A stretch of 64,000 bases of DNA from Variovorax sp. OAS795 (GTDB lineage: Bacteria > Pseudomonadota > Gammaproteobacteria > Burkholderiales > Burkholderiaceae_C): the NCBI RefSeq assembly GCF_040546685.1, contig NZ_JBEPOH010000001.1:744001-808000 (forward strand), given 5' to 3'. Both the position numbers and the translations under genes were made by a program. How positions within the stretch are numbered: position 1 is the first letter of the stretch; every line of letters begins with the position of its first letter. The notes under the pieces were generated by a model. The model was not told where the DNA came from and did not search any database. It saw nothing but the letters and a program-made list of their open reading frames with translations. This document shows positions 1 through 8,641 of this stretch, piece after piece.

Positions 1-186
1 GGTACGACACGAGCAGATCAAGCAATTGAAGTCGCGCCCACCTGCTGCGGAGAATTCGGCAGCGGTACCCAGTACCGGCAGATAAGACCCCGGAGTCCAG
101 CGGCAGGCCGGACAATCAGATAGCGAAAACAAGCTTAACGAGCTGATGCCGGTTCATACGGGGCGCGGCGCGTACAAGGAAGAAGC
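1..186. other. No supported gene; stretch downstream of comM
   Basis: No gene can be supported here. On the plus strand an open frame enters from before the window and ends at a TAA at 83-85; its last 27 codons are rich in charged residues (RHEQIKQLKSRPP) and could be the tail of a protein, but I do not recognise it. The rest, up to the comM stop codon, shows no convincing ribosome-binding site, RNA gene or terminator. Confidence 0.3.
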
Positions 187-1740
187 TCATGCGCGCTCGG
201 CATTGCCTCGCAAAGCCCGCCGGTACTGCACCGCCTCGGCCACGTGCTCCGTGCGCACCGACTCGGCGCCCGCAAGATCAGCCACCGTGCGCGCCACCTT
301 GAGCGCGCGGTGCGTGCTGCGCGCGGACCAGCCGAGCTTGGCGGCGGCGTTGACCATGAACTTGCGGGCCGCATCGTCGAGCGCGGCGTGCTGGTCGATG
401 GCGCCGGCCTGCAGCGCCTGGTTGGGGCTGCCCTGGCGCTGCAGAGCGAAATCGCGAGCGGCCATCACGCGGATGCGGATGGCGGCTGTCGATTCGCCGG
501 CGGGCGCGCCGAGCAGCTGCTGCGCCGAGACGGCGGGCACTTCGATGTGCAGGTCGATGCGGTCGAGCAGCGGGCCGCTGAGCTTGCCCTGGTAGCGCAG
601 GATCTGGTCGGGCGTGCAGCGGCAGGACTTGAGGCTGGAGCCCAGATAGCCGCAAGGGCAGGGGTTCATTGCCGCGATGAGCTGGAAGCGGGCGGGAAAC
701 TCGGCGCGCCGGGCGGCCCGCGCGATGGTGATGGTGCCGGTCTCGAGCGGCTCGCGCAGGGCCTCGAGCGCCGAGCGCGCGAACTCGGGGAATTCGTCCA
801 GGAACAGCACGCCGTGGTGCGCCTGCGAGATCTCGCCCGGCCGCGGCGGCGATCCGCCGCCCACCAGCGCCACGGCGCTCGAGGTGTGGTGCGGCGCTGA
901 GGTGGGCCGCGTCATCCAGCGCGCGGTCGAGAAGCTGCCGCCCAGGCTGGCCACCGCCGCGCTCTCCAGCGCCTCGTCCACGGTCATGGGCGGCAGCAAG
1001 CCGGCAAAGCGCTGTGCCAGCATGGACTTGCCCGAGCCGGGCTCCCCGACCATCAGCAGGCTGTGTCCGCCCGCGGCCGCGATCTCCAGGGCGCGGCGGG
1101 CGCCGGCATGCCCCTTCACGTCGGACAGGTCGGCATAGAGCGGCATGGCGGCTGCGGCCGCTGCCTGCACCCGGGCCCAGCCGTCCGCGGCCGGCGGCTC
1201 GGCCTGCGGCCCGGCGGCGTCCTCGGCCATGAAGCGCCGCACCACGTCCAGCAGGTGTTTGGCGCCGTAGACCTCGCCGCCGGGCACCAGTGCGGCCTCT
1301 TGCGCGCTTTCGGTGGGCAGCACCAGCCGGGTGGCGATGCCGCGGGTGTGAAGGGCCAGCGCCATGGCCAGCGCGCCGCGCACGGGCCGCAGTTCGCCCG
1401 AGAGGGAGAGTTCGCCGGCAAATTCATGGCCGGCAAGGCGGGCGCCCTGGATCTGATCGCTGGCCGCCAGGATGCCGAGCGCAATGGGGAGGTCGAAGCG
1501 GCCGGAATCCTTGGGCAGGTCGGCCGGCGCCAGGTTGACCGTGATCCGCTTGTTGTTGGGAAATTCGAGCCCGGCGTTCTGGATGGCCGACCGCACGCGT
1601 TCGCGGGCTTCCTTGACTTCTGTTTCGGCCAGGCCCACGAGCGTGAAGCTCGGCAAGCCGTTGGCCAAATGCACCTCAACCGTGACGCTGGCCGCTTCCA
1701 GGCCCAGCAAAGCACGGCTTTGCACCAAAGACAAGCTCAT
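187..1740 (-). CDS. comM: YifB/ComM family Mg-chelatase-like AAA+ ATPase
   Basis: A cytoplasmic hexameric AAA+ helicase-like protein; ComM promotes branch migration during natural transformation in some species. The 517-residue product has the family's normal length. Residues 1-170 are the Lon-like S5 domain, followed by an Ala-rich linker and the Mg-chelatase ATPase domain with Walker A GEPGSGKS at 232-239. The cysteine cluster NPCPCGYLG...CRC before the C-terminal domain is typical of YifB proteins. The start was placed at the ATG giving MSLSLVQSRALLGL, the conserved family N-terminus; a longer frame exists upstream but lacks similarity to the family. It faces away from the nitrogen-control operon. 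The role in competence is inferred from the family only. Confidence 0.93.
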   Translation of the reverse strand: MSLSLVQSRALLGLEAASVTVEVHLANGLPSFTLVGLAETEVKEARERVRSAIQNAGLEFPNNKRITVNLAPADLPKDSGRFDLPIALGILAASDQIQGARLAGHEFAGELSLSGELRPVRGALAMALALHTRGIATRLVLPTESAQEAALVPGGEVYGAKHLLDVVRRFMAEDAAGPQAEPPAADGWARVQAAAAAAMPLYADLSDVKGHAGARRALEIAAAGGHSLLMVGEPGSGKSMLAQRFAGLLPPMTVDEALESAAVASLGGSFSTARWMTRPTSAPHHTSSAVALVGGGSPPRPGEISQAHHGVLFLDEFPEFARSALEALREPLETGTITIARAARRAEFPARFQLIAAMNPCPCGYLGSSLKSCRCTPDQILRYQGKLSGPLLDRIDLHIEVPAVSAQQLLGAPAGESTAAIRIRVMAARDFALQRQGSPNQALQAGAIDQHAALDDAARKFMVNAAAKLGWSARSTHRALKVARTVADLAGAESVRTEHVAEAVQYRRALRGNAERA

Positions 1741-1793
1741 TTTTATGACTCTCCCCATTGTGGTGCGCCCATTTTTGGCCGGGCTTGTGCACC

Positions 1794-1814
1794 GCGGGGT
1801 CCGTCGGACCCCGC
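1794..1814. repeat. Perfect inverted repeat (10-bp arms, 1-nt centre)
   Basis: GCGGGGTCCG at 1794-1803 and its exact reverse complement at 1805-1814 flank a single T. It lies between the comM start and the sigma-54 promoter of the porin-glnK-amtB unit. No T-run follows on the plus strand, so a classical terminator is unlikely there. It could be an operator or an extragenic repeat. Confidence 0.6.
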
Positions 1815-1892
1815 ATTTGAAACGTTTGTAAATTTCGTCGGGGCGTGTGGATGAGCGGGGAGCCGGGCTGCGCGGCTGCAGAACGAGCACTT

Positions 1893-1908
1893 TGGCACGC
1901 TCCCTGCT
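1893..1908 (+). promoter_or_regulatory. Sigma-54 (RpoN) promoter for the torF-glnK-amtB unit
   Basis: The sequence TGGCACGCTCCCTGCT matches the RpoN -24/-12 consensus TGGCACG-N4-TTGCW, with the invariant GG at 1894-1895, GC at 1906-1907 and exactly ten bases between them. Transcription would start near 1919, about 40 nt before the first gene. Control of glnK-amtB by sigma-54 and NtrC under nitrogen limitation is established in proteobacteria, so the context agrees. I did not find a convincing paired NtrC site upstream. Confidence 0.75.
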
Positions 1909-1956
1909 ACGAGACGGTGAACCCCCTTAACTTCCAACCCACTCCGAGGAGTCTCG

Positions 1957-2782
1957 ATGATGCACCGTAAATTCGCCCAGGCAATGGCCGTGGCCGCCCT
2001 TGCTGCCCTGCCCATTGCTGGCGAGCGCCCAGCTCACGGGGAACGTGGCCCTGACCAGCAACTACAAGTTCCGCGGGCAGGACCAGGACATGATCGGGAA
2101 GAACGACTACGCCAAGACCAAGGGCTTCAAGCCCGCGATCCAGGGCGGCTTCGACTACGCCTTCGGCGAAACCGGCTTCTACATCGGCAACTGGAACTCC
2201 AGCGTCAACTGGCTCCAGGGCAACAGCATCGAGAGCGACATCTACGGCGGCTACAAGTTCAAGGCCGGTCCGTTCGACATGGACGTGGGCGCGCTCAGCT
2301 ACATCTATCCGGGCAACTCCGCCGGCAACACCACCGAGCTCTATGGCGCCGGCACCTGGGCCGACGAGGCCATCGGCTCGTTCACGCTGAAGTACTCGCA
2401 CACCGTGTCGAAGGACTACTTCGGCTACGCGGGCAACAAGGCCGGCTCGGGCCTGAAGGGCCGCAACACCGGCTACCTGAACCTGGCCTACAGCAAGGAA
2501 ATCGTGCCCAAGCTCACGCTGAAGGCGGCCGTGGGCTACACCCACATGTCCAGCGACATCCGCAGCCTGGGCTTCAAGAGCTATGTCGACTACAACGTGG
2601 GCGTGTCTTACGACTTCGGCAACGGCCTGGCACTGGCCGGCTCGCTGCAGGGCGCCAACAAGAAGAGCTCCTACCTCGCGGTGAGCAACCCGGGCTACGA
2701 CTTCGGCTTCGGCACCTTCGGCCAGCAGACCTATTCGCCGAACAAGGCGCGCTTCATCGTCACGCTCAGCAAGACGCTGTAA
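1957..2782 (+). pseudogene. TorF-family putative outer-membrane porin, interrupted by a single-base frameshift
   Basis: The AGGAG at 1947-1951 precedes ATG ATG at 1957/1960, which opens a signal peptide (MMHRKFAQAMAVAALAALPIA). The mature part (ASAQLTGNVALTSNYKFRG onward) is in the next frame and runs without stops to 2782. The frames join if one G of the GG at 2020-2021 is removed, giving ALPIAASAQLTG, a normal signal-peptidase site. The corrected product is about 274 residues of glycine- and aromatic-rich beta-strand sequence, as in TorF-type proteins commonly located before glnK-amtB in betaproteobacteria. The substrate is not known. Without correction only a TTG at 2000 could open the second frame, and it would lack the basic start of the signal peptide. 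A sequence error is more likely than true decay. Confidence 0.8.
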
Positions 2783-3184
<402 letters not shown>

Positions 3185-3205
3185 TCAGCCCGGAAAACAA
3201 CAACC

Positions 3206-4732
3206 ATGAAAAAACTGCTTGTTTCTCTCGCGCTCGGACTGAGCCTGCTTGCTGCAGGCACCGCGAGCTTCGCCCAGGCGCCTGCTGCCACGGCAGAGGC
3301 GCCCGCGGCATCGGCGCCCGCAGCGGCCGCACCGGCACCCGCGGCCACTCCGGCTGCAGCAGCCCCTGCCGCCGCAGAGGCCGCACCCGCTGCGGCGCCC
3401 GCTCCTTCGTTCAACAAGGGTGACACCAGCTGGATGATGCTGTCCACGCTGCTCGTCATCATGATGACCGTCCCCGGCCTGGCCCTGTTCTACGGCGGCC
3501 TCGTTCGCAGCAAGAACATGCTGTCGGTGCTCATGCAGGTGATGGTCACCTTCTCGATGATCGTGGTGCTGTGGCTGATCTACGGCTACAGCCTCGCGTT
3601 CACCGAGGGGAACGCCTTCTTCGGCGGATTCGACCGGCTCTTCATGAAGGGGATCTTCGATCCGGCCACCGGCGTGTTCGCGCCCGGCGCCACCTTCAGC
3701 AAGGGCGTCTACATCCCCGAGCTGCTGTTCGCCGCGTTCCAGGCCACCTTCGCCGGCATCACCTGCTGCCTGATCGTGGGTGCCTTCGCGGAGCGCGCCA
3801 AGTTCTCGGCCGTGCTGCTGTTCATGGTGATCTGGTTCACCTTCAGCTATGCGCCGCTGGCCCACATGGTCTGGTTCTGGCTCGGCCCCGATGCCTACAC
3901 CGCCGCCAACGTGGTGGATGCCAACAACGCCAAGGCCGGCCTGATCTGGCAATGGGGTGCGCTCGACTTCGCGGGCGGCACCGTGGTGCACATCAACGCC
4001 GCTGTCGCAGGCCTGGTCGGTGCATTCGTGATCGGCAAGCGCGTCGGCTACGGCAAGGAAGCCTTCACGCCGCATTCGCTCACGCTCACCATGGTCGGCG
4101 CCTCGCTGCTGTGGGTCGGCTGGTTCGGCTTCAATGCAGGTTCGGCGCTCGAAGCCGGCACCAGCGCCGTGCTCGCCTTCATGAACACGTTCACCGCCAC
4201 CTCGGCCGCCGTGCTCGCATGGTGCATCGGTGAAGCGCTGATGCGCGGCAAGGCCTCGATGCTGGGCGCCGCCTCGGGCGCCGTCGCAGGCCTCGTGGCC
4301 ATCACCCCGGCCGCCGGCAACGTCGGCCTGATGGGCGCCATCATCATCGGCTTCATCGCCGGCTTCGCCTGCCTCTGGGGCGTCAACGGCCTCAAGAAGC
4401 TGCTGGGCGCGGACGACTCGCTCGACGTGTTCGGCGTGCACGGTGTCGGCGGTATCGTCGGCGCGCTGCTCACCGGCGTGTTCAACACCCAGGCACTCGG
4501 CGGCCCCGGCCTCGTGGGCGACTGGGTCACGGCCAGCGTGGTGTCCAACGGCATCGGCGCACAGGTCTGGATCCAGCTCAAGGGCGTGCTGCTGACCATC
4601 GTCTGGTCGGGCGTGGTGGCGTTCATCGCCTTCAAGATCGCCGACCTGACCATCGGCCTGCGTGTGTCGGAAGAAGAAGAGCGCGAAGGCCTCGACATCT
4701 CCTCGCACGGCGAGACCGCATATAACAGGTAA
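3206..4732 (+). CDS. amtB: AmtB-type ammonium transporter with Ala/Pro-rich N-terminal extension
   Basis: A trimeric inner-membrane ammonium channel controlled by GlnK. The 508 residues start with a cleavable signal peptide (about 1-24, ending SFAQA). An unusual low-complexity Ala/Pro segment follows (about 25-68), and then the Amt domain beginning near DTSWMMLSTLLVIMMTVPGLALFYGG. Family landmarks include GLVRSKNMLS, the repeated membrane helices, and the C-terminal GVHGVGGIVGALLTGVF, which contains a conserved pore histidine. Full-length Amt proteins usually have about 400-430 residues, so the excess is the N-terminal extension. It is cotranscribed with glnK. The extension seems real: the start has a basic MKK signal sequence and no better start lies downstream. 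Confidence 0.95.
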   Translation: MKKLLVSLALGLSLLAAGTASFAQAPAATAEAPAASAPAAAAPAPAATPAAAAPAAAEAAPAAAPAPSFNKGDTSWMMLSTLLVIMMTVPGLALFYGGLVRSKNMLSVLMQVMVTFSMIVVLWLIYGYSLAFTEGNAFFGGFDRLFMKGIFDPATGVFAPGATFSKGVYIPELLFAAFQATFAGITCCLIVGAFAERAKFSAVLLFMVIWFTFSYAPLAHMVWFWLGPDAYTAANVVDANNAKAGLIWQWGALDFAGGTVVHINAAVAGLVGAFVIGKRVGYGKEAFTPHSLTLTMVGASLLWVGWFGFNAGSALEAGTSAVLAFMNTFTATSAAVLAWCIGEALMRGKASMLGAASGAVAGLVAITPAAGNVGLMGAIIIGFIAGFACLWGVNGLKKLLGADDSLDVFGVHGVGGIVGALLTGVFNTQALGGPGLVGDWVTASVVSNGIGAQVWIQLKGVLLTIVWSGVVAFIAFKIADLTIGLRVSEEEEREGLDISSHGETAYNR

Positions 4733-4752
4733 CCCCCCAAGCAATTGGCTAC

Positions 4753-4846
4753 CCCCCAGTCTTCGCGCACTTCGTGTCGCTTCGCCAACCCCCCTGCTGG
4801 GGGCAACACCAGAGGCCCGGCAAAGCCGGTTCCTCGGTGTTTCGCG
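4753..4846 (+). repeat. Dispersed extragenic repeat, copy A
   Basis: This stretch after amtB aligns nearly base for base with 58734-58826 in the same orientation, and its first half aligns in reverse complement with 12973-13022. The first forty or so bases of copies A and B are nearly identical. It contains a C-run/G-run hairpin (CCCCC-tgct-GGGGG) and a second small stem around GGCCCGGCAAAGCCGG. All three copies lie at gene ends, which suggests a REP-like element that may also stop transcription. Confidence 0.8.
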
Positions 4847-4926
4847 CAGAAGGCATACGAGGCGAGGGCTGGTTATAAGAACCAGAAGAAGCGACCCGTT
4901 TTCAGCAAGGTCTCCTTTGGATGTTC

Positions 4927-4963
4927 AGCCCGCGAGCGCTTCGGCGTCAGCGGGCTTTTTTTT
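4927..4963 (+). terminator. Rho-independent terminator
   Basis: AGCCCGC (4927-4933) pairs with GCGGGCT (4950-4956) and is followed by seven further Ts. It lies after amtB and the repeat and immediately before the lactonase gene, so it ends the nitrogen-control operon and helps exclude the upstream start at 4921 for the next gene. Confidence 0.85.
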
Positions 4964-4980
4964 GGCCTGCGGGGGAGCGG

Positions 4981-5931
4981 ATGCACAATCCGTGGATCAT
5001 GTGGACCACCCTCGAAGACAGCCTGTGCGCGCTCGGCGAATCGCCGTTCTGGCACCCGCACGAACGCTCGCTCTACTGGCTCGATATTCCGGGGCGCGCG
5101 GTGCTGCGCACGCGCGGCGAAATCGGCACCCCGGGCGCAACGGTGGAGCGCTGGGGCCTGCCGACGGAGCCTGGCTGCATGGCGCCGGCGCGAAGCGGCG
5201 GCCTGGCCATCGCGCTGCGCGACGGCATCTACCGTGCCCGCGAATGGGGCGGCGAGCTGGTCGCGATGGCGCGCGTCGAGCACGACGTGCGCACCATGCG
5301 TTTCAACGATGGCAAATGCGATGCAGCGGGCCGCTTCTGGGGCGGCTCGCTCAATGAAGCCAAGGACAAGGCCAACGCGGCGCTCTATTGTTTCGACGCG
5401 CGCACCGGCACCGGCGTGGCGCCCACGTTGACGCTGATGGCCAACGAGTCCACCACCGGCAACGGGCTCGCGTTCTCGCCCGATGCGCGCACCCTCTATT
5501 GGGCCGACACCGCGGCGCATGTGGTGTGCGCCTGGGACTGGGACGCCGAAGCCAATTCGCTCTCGCGCGCCCGCGTGTTCCACCGGTTCGAGCCCAAGCC
5601 CGAAGGCTGGACGCCGGACTCTTCCGTGCGCTACGAAGGCCGGCCGGACGGCGCAACGGTCGATGCAGCGGGCCACTATTGGGTCGCGATGTTCGAAGGC
5701 GCCCAGTTGCTGCGCTTCGCGCCGTCGGGCGAGATCGTGGGTTCGGTGCCGGTTCCGGTGCAATGTCCAACCATGCCGTGCTTCGGCGGCGACGACTTGA
5801 AGACGCTCTTCGTCACCAGCGGGCGCAAGGGCCGGCCCGCGGCGGAGATCGAGCGGTACCCGGCTTCCGGGGCCGTGATATCGATGCGCGTCGACACGCC
5901 TGGATTGCCTGTGAACTTCTTCGAGGACTAG
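4981..5931 (+). CDS. SMP-30/gluconolactonase/LRE family protein
   Basis: A six-bladed beta-propeller metalloenzyme of the SMP-30/gluconolactonase family, expected to hydrolyse a sugar lactone in the cytoplasm. The 316 residues carry the family signatures GESPFW near the N-terminus (metal-binding Glu), RFNDGKCDAAGRFWGG, TGNGLAFSPD and GRPDGATVDAAGHYWVA. The start was set at ATG 4981 because the longer frame begins inside the terminator hairpin; ATG 4999 (MWTTLEDSL) is also possible. It stands alone between the amtB unit and a LysR gene in the same direction. The natural lactone cannot be told from the sequence. Confidence 0.88.
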   Translation: MHNPWIMWTTLEDSLCALGESPFWHPHERSLYWLDIPGRAVLRTRGEIGTPGATVERWGLPTEPGCMAPARSGGLAIALRDGIYRAREWGGELVAMARVEHDVRTMRFNDGKCDAAGRFWGGSLNEAKDKANAALYCFDARTGTGVAPTLTLMANESTTGNGLAFSPDARTLYWADTAAHVVCAWDWDAEANSLSRARVFHRFEPKPEGWTPDSSVRYEGRPDGATVDAAGHYWVAMFEGAQLLRFAPSGEIVGSVPVPVQCPTMPCFGGDDLKTLFVTSGRKGRPAAEIERYPASGAVISMRVDTPGLPVNFFED

Positions 5932-5974
5932 GGTGAATCCTTGTCTTTTTGCTCGTCGCAACAGCCGCGCCTGG

Positions 5975-6081
5975 TGTGCACAGGGCGCCGGGTGCTCCCC
6001 GCAGCGAAATAAAGGAGGAGGCGAAGCCGGGGGACATTCGCGGAGGGGAGTACCCGGTGGCCTGTGCACGCGCCCTGAACA
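5975..6081. repeat. Long imperfect palindrome sharing a 36-bp element with 24689-24724
   Basis: The arm at 5975-6000 (TGTGCACAGG...GTGCTCCCC) is an imperfect reverse complement of the arm at 6045-6070 (GGGGAGTACCCGG...TGTGCACG), with about 44 nt between them. The 36 bases at 6046-6081 recur exactly in reverse complement at 24689-24724. A short direct repeat of GCGCCCTGAACAG follows (about 6070-6098). The whole lies between the lactonase and the LysR gene. It looks like an extragenic palindromic element with no coding capacity. Confidence 0.8.
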
Positions 6082-6127
6082 GAAGCGCCCTGAACAGCAG
6101 CGCCAAGAAGAGACCAGACGCTGAGAC

Positions 6128-7013
6128 ATGGCCCTCCAGCACATCCCACCCATCCAGTGCCTGCTGACTTTCGAAGCCTTGGCAAGGCTGCGGCATGCGG
6201 GCCGCGCGGCGGACGAGCTGTGCGTCACGCCCAGCGCCGTGAGCCACCGCATCCGCCAGCTCGAATCGCATGTGGGCTTCAAGCTCTTCGGCCGCAGCGA
6301 CTTCAGCCTGACAGCCGACGGCGCAGCCTACCTTGCCAACGTGCGCACCGGCCTGGCGGCGCTTCAAGCCACACCCACCGGCAATGCGGCGCAGCAGCGC
6401 GCGACACGCCTGCGCATCGCCGTCACGCCCACCTTCAGCCGCCAGTTCCTCATGCCGCGGCTCGAGCTGTTCCGCAACATCTACCCTGACATCGAACTCG
6501 TGCTGCAGGTGTCCATTTCCGCTGCTCGACGTCACGGCCGAGCAGGCCGATCTCGAAGTGCGCTACGGCAGCGGCACGTATGCCGACTGCGAACACCGGC
6601 TGCTGCTCGAGGAGGATGTGGTGCCCGCCTGCAGCCCGAGCTACCTCAACGAGTTCGGTCCATTCCAGGGGTTCTGCTCCGCCGCCGAAATTGCCAGCGC
6701 GCGGCTCATCCGCAGCCCGCTCGAGCCCTGGGGCACCTGGTTCGCGCGCTGCGGCATCGACCAGCCCGAGCCGCATGTCGGCTCCCAGTTCAACGACCTC
6801 GGCCTGGTCTACGACGCCGCCGCCAGCGGCTTCGGCGTGGCGCTGGTACGGCTGAAGATGGGCGCCGCCTGGTTCGAATCGGGCCGGCTGGTGCCGCTCT
6901 CCGACCGGCCCGTGCCCTCGCCGCACCGCCATACCATCTGCTGGCAGCCCGGCACGCTCGAGCGCTGGGAATGCGCCGCCTTCGTCGACTGGCTCGCCCA
7001 AAGCCTGCGCTGA
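6128..7013 (+). pseudogene. LysR-family (GcvA-like) transcriptional regulator, single-base frameshift
   Basis: The first frame encodes the winged-helix domain (IQCLLTFEALARL, then DELCVTPSAVSHRIRQLE) and the start of the effector-binding domain up to ELVLQVSI. The rest of that domain (PLLDVTAEQADLEVRYGSG to FVDWLAQSLR) continues in the next frame to 7013. Removing one T from the TTT at 6516-6518 restores SIPLLDVTAEQADLEVRYG, a standard GcvA-type passage, and gives about 294 residues, the usual LysR length. There are no other stops. It lies 123 nt upstream of glcD in the same direction and could regulate glcDEF. A sequencing error is the simplest explanation; if real, the regulator lacks most of its sensor domain. 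Confidence 0.85.
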
Positions 7014-7136
7014 AGAAAAGCCGGCCGCGAAGTTCTCTCAAGCCCGCCGCAAAAAAGCTTCAACCCGGGGGCGGCGCAATTCCGTAGAGTGCGGTACACC
7101 ACGAGACAGACCCGACCGCCCCAAAGAGGCTTACGC

Positions 7137-8639
7137 ATGAATGCGCCACTCACCCCCGTCCAGCACGATACGCTGCAGAAAACCGACCGCCAGTCGCAGA
7201 TCGTGCGCGCGCTCCAGGCCCACCTGCCGGCGCATGCGCTCATCTGGCATGCCGAAGACACCACGCCCTACGAATGCGACGGCCTCACCGCCTACCGGCA
7301 GCGCCCGCTGGTGGTGGCCCTGCCCGAGACCGAAGCCCAGGTCGCGGCCGTGCTCAAGACTTGCCACGCTCTCGGCGTGCCGGTGGTCGCCCGCGGTGCG
7401 GGCACCGGGCTTTCGGGCGGCGCCATGCCGCACGAAATGGGCGTGACACTCTCGCTCGCCAGGTTCAACCGCATCCTGAAGATAGACCCGCTCGGCCGCA
7501 CCGCCGTCGTGCAGTGCGGCGTGCGCAACCTCGCCATCAGCGAAGCGGCCGCGCCCTTCAACCTCTACTACGCCCCCGATCCGTCGAGCCAGATCGCCTG
7601 CACCATCGGCGGCAACGTGGCCGAGAACTCGGGCGGCGTGCACTGCCTCAAGTACGGCCTCACGCTGCACAACGTGCTGCGCGTGCGCGGCTTCACGGCC
7701 GAGGGCGAGCCTGTCGAATTCGGCGGCGAGGCGCTCGATGCGCCCGGTCTCGACCTGCTCGCCCTGGTCATCGGCAGCGAAGGCATGCTGGCCGTGACCA
7801 CCGAGGTCACCGTGAAGCTCGTGCCCAAGCCACAGCTCGCGCGCTGCATCATGGCCAGCTTCGACGACGTGCGCAAAGCCGGCGACGCGGTGGCCGCGGT
7901 GATCGCGGCCGGCATCATCCCCGCGGGGCTCGAGATGATGGACAAGCCGATGACCGCCGCGGTCGAAGACTTCGTGCACGCGGGCTATGACCTCGACGCG
8001 GCCGCGATCCTGCTGTGCGAATCCGATGGCACTTCCGAAGAGGTCGAGGAAGAAATCGGCCGCATGACCGCCGTGCTGCGCGGCTCCGGCGCCACCGCCA
8101 TTGCGGTGAGCACCAGCGAAGAAGAGCGCATGAAGTTCTGGAGCGGCCGCAAGAACGCCTTCCCCGCCTCGGGCCGCATCAGCCCCGACTACATGTGCCT
8201 GGACTCCACCATTCCGCGCAAGCGCCTGGCGGACATCCTGCTGGCCATCCAGGAGATGGAGAAGAAGTACAACCTGCGCTGCTGCAACGTGTTCCACGCG
8301 GGCGACGGCAACCTGCATCCGCTGGTGCTGTTCGATGCCAACGACCCCGACGAGCTGCACCGCTGCGAGCTCTTCGGCGCCGACATCCTCGAGACCAGCG
8401 TGGCGATGGGCGGCACCGTTTCGGGCGAGCACGGCGTGGGGGTGGAAAAACTCAACAGCATGTGCGTGCAGTTCACCGCGGCCGAGAACGAGCAGATGTT
8501 CGGCGTCAAGCGTGCCTTCGATCCGGCCGGGCTGCTGAACCCCGGCAAGGTGATTCCGACGCTGCAGCGCTGCGCCGAATACGGCAAGCAGGTGGTGCGC
8601 GGCGGCAGACTGCCGCACCCCGAACTGCCGCGTTTCTGA
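7137..8639 (+). CDS. glcD: Glycolate oxidase subunit GlcD (FAD-linked oxidase)
   Basis: The FAD-binding catalytic subunit of glycolate oxidase (glycolate to glyoxylate), acting at the inner membrane with GlcE and GlcF. The 500-residue product carries the PCMH-type FAD domain with RGAGTGLSGGA and PSSQIACTIGGNVAENSGG, and the C-terminal oxidase domain with VFHAGDGNLHPLVLFD and GTVSGEHGVGVEKL. The ATG at 7137 was chosen because an AGAGG ribosome-binding site lies upstream and MNAPLTP resembles the family start. The glcE start follows after 2 nt, so translation is probably coupled. D-lactate dehydrogenases share this fold, but the D-E-F order makes glycolate oxidase the best call. Confidence 0.92.
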   Translation: MNAPLTPVQHDTLQKTDRQSQIVRALQAHLPAHALIWHAEDTTPYECDGLTAYRQRPLVVALPETEAQVAAVLKTCHALGVPVVARGAGTGLSGGAMPHEMGVTLSLARFNRILKIDPLGRTAVVQCGVRNLAISEAAAPFNLYYAPDPSSQIACTIGGNVAENSGGVHCLKYGLTLHNVLRVRGFTAEGEPVEFGGEALDAPGLDLLALVIGSEGMLAVTTEVTVKLVPKPQLARCIMASFDDVRKAGDAVAAVIAAGIIPAGLEMMDKPMTAAVEDFVHAGYDLDAAAILLCESDGTSEEVEEEIGRMTAVLRGSGATAIAVSTSEEERMKFWSGRKNAFPASGRISPDYMCLDSTIPRKRLADILLAIQEMEKKYNLRCCNVFHAGDGNLHPLVLFDANDPDELHRCELFGADILETSVAMGGTVSGEHGVGVEKLNSMCVQFTAAENEQMFGVKRAFDPAGLLNPGKVIPTLQRCAEYGKQVVRGGRLPHPELPRF

Positions 8640-8641
8640 GC

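Noticed and set aside
1..186. Possible transposase or intron end at the window edge
   Set aside because: No recognisable motif, terminal repeat or catalytic segment; too short to judge.
3185..4744. 519-codon open frame antisense to amtB
   Set aside because: Composition is His/Asp/Glu-rich as expected from the opposite strand of a high-GC gene; no family similarity, and amtB is certain.
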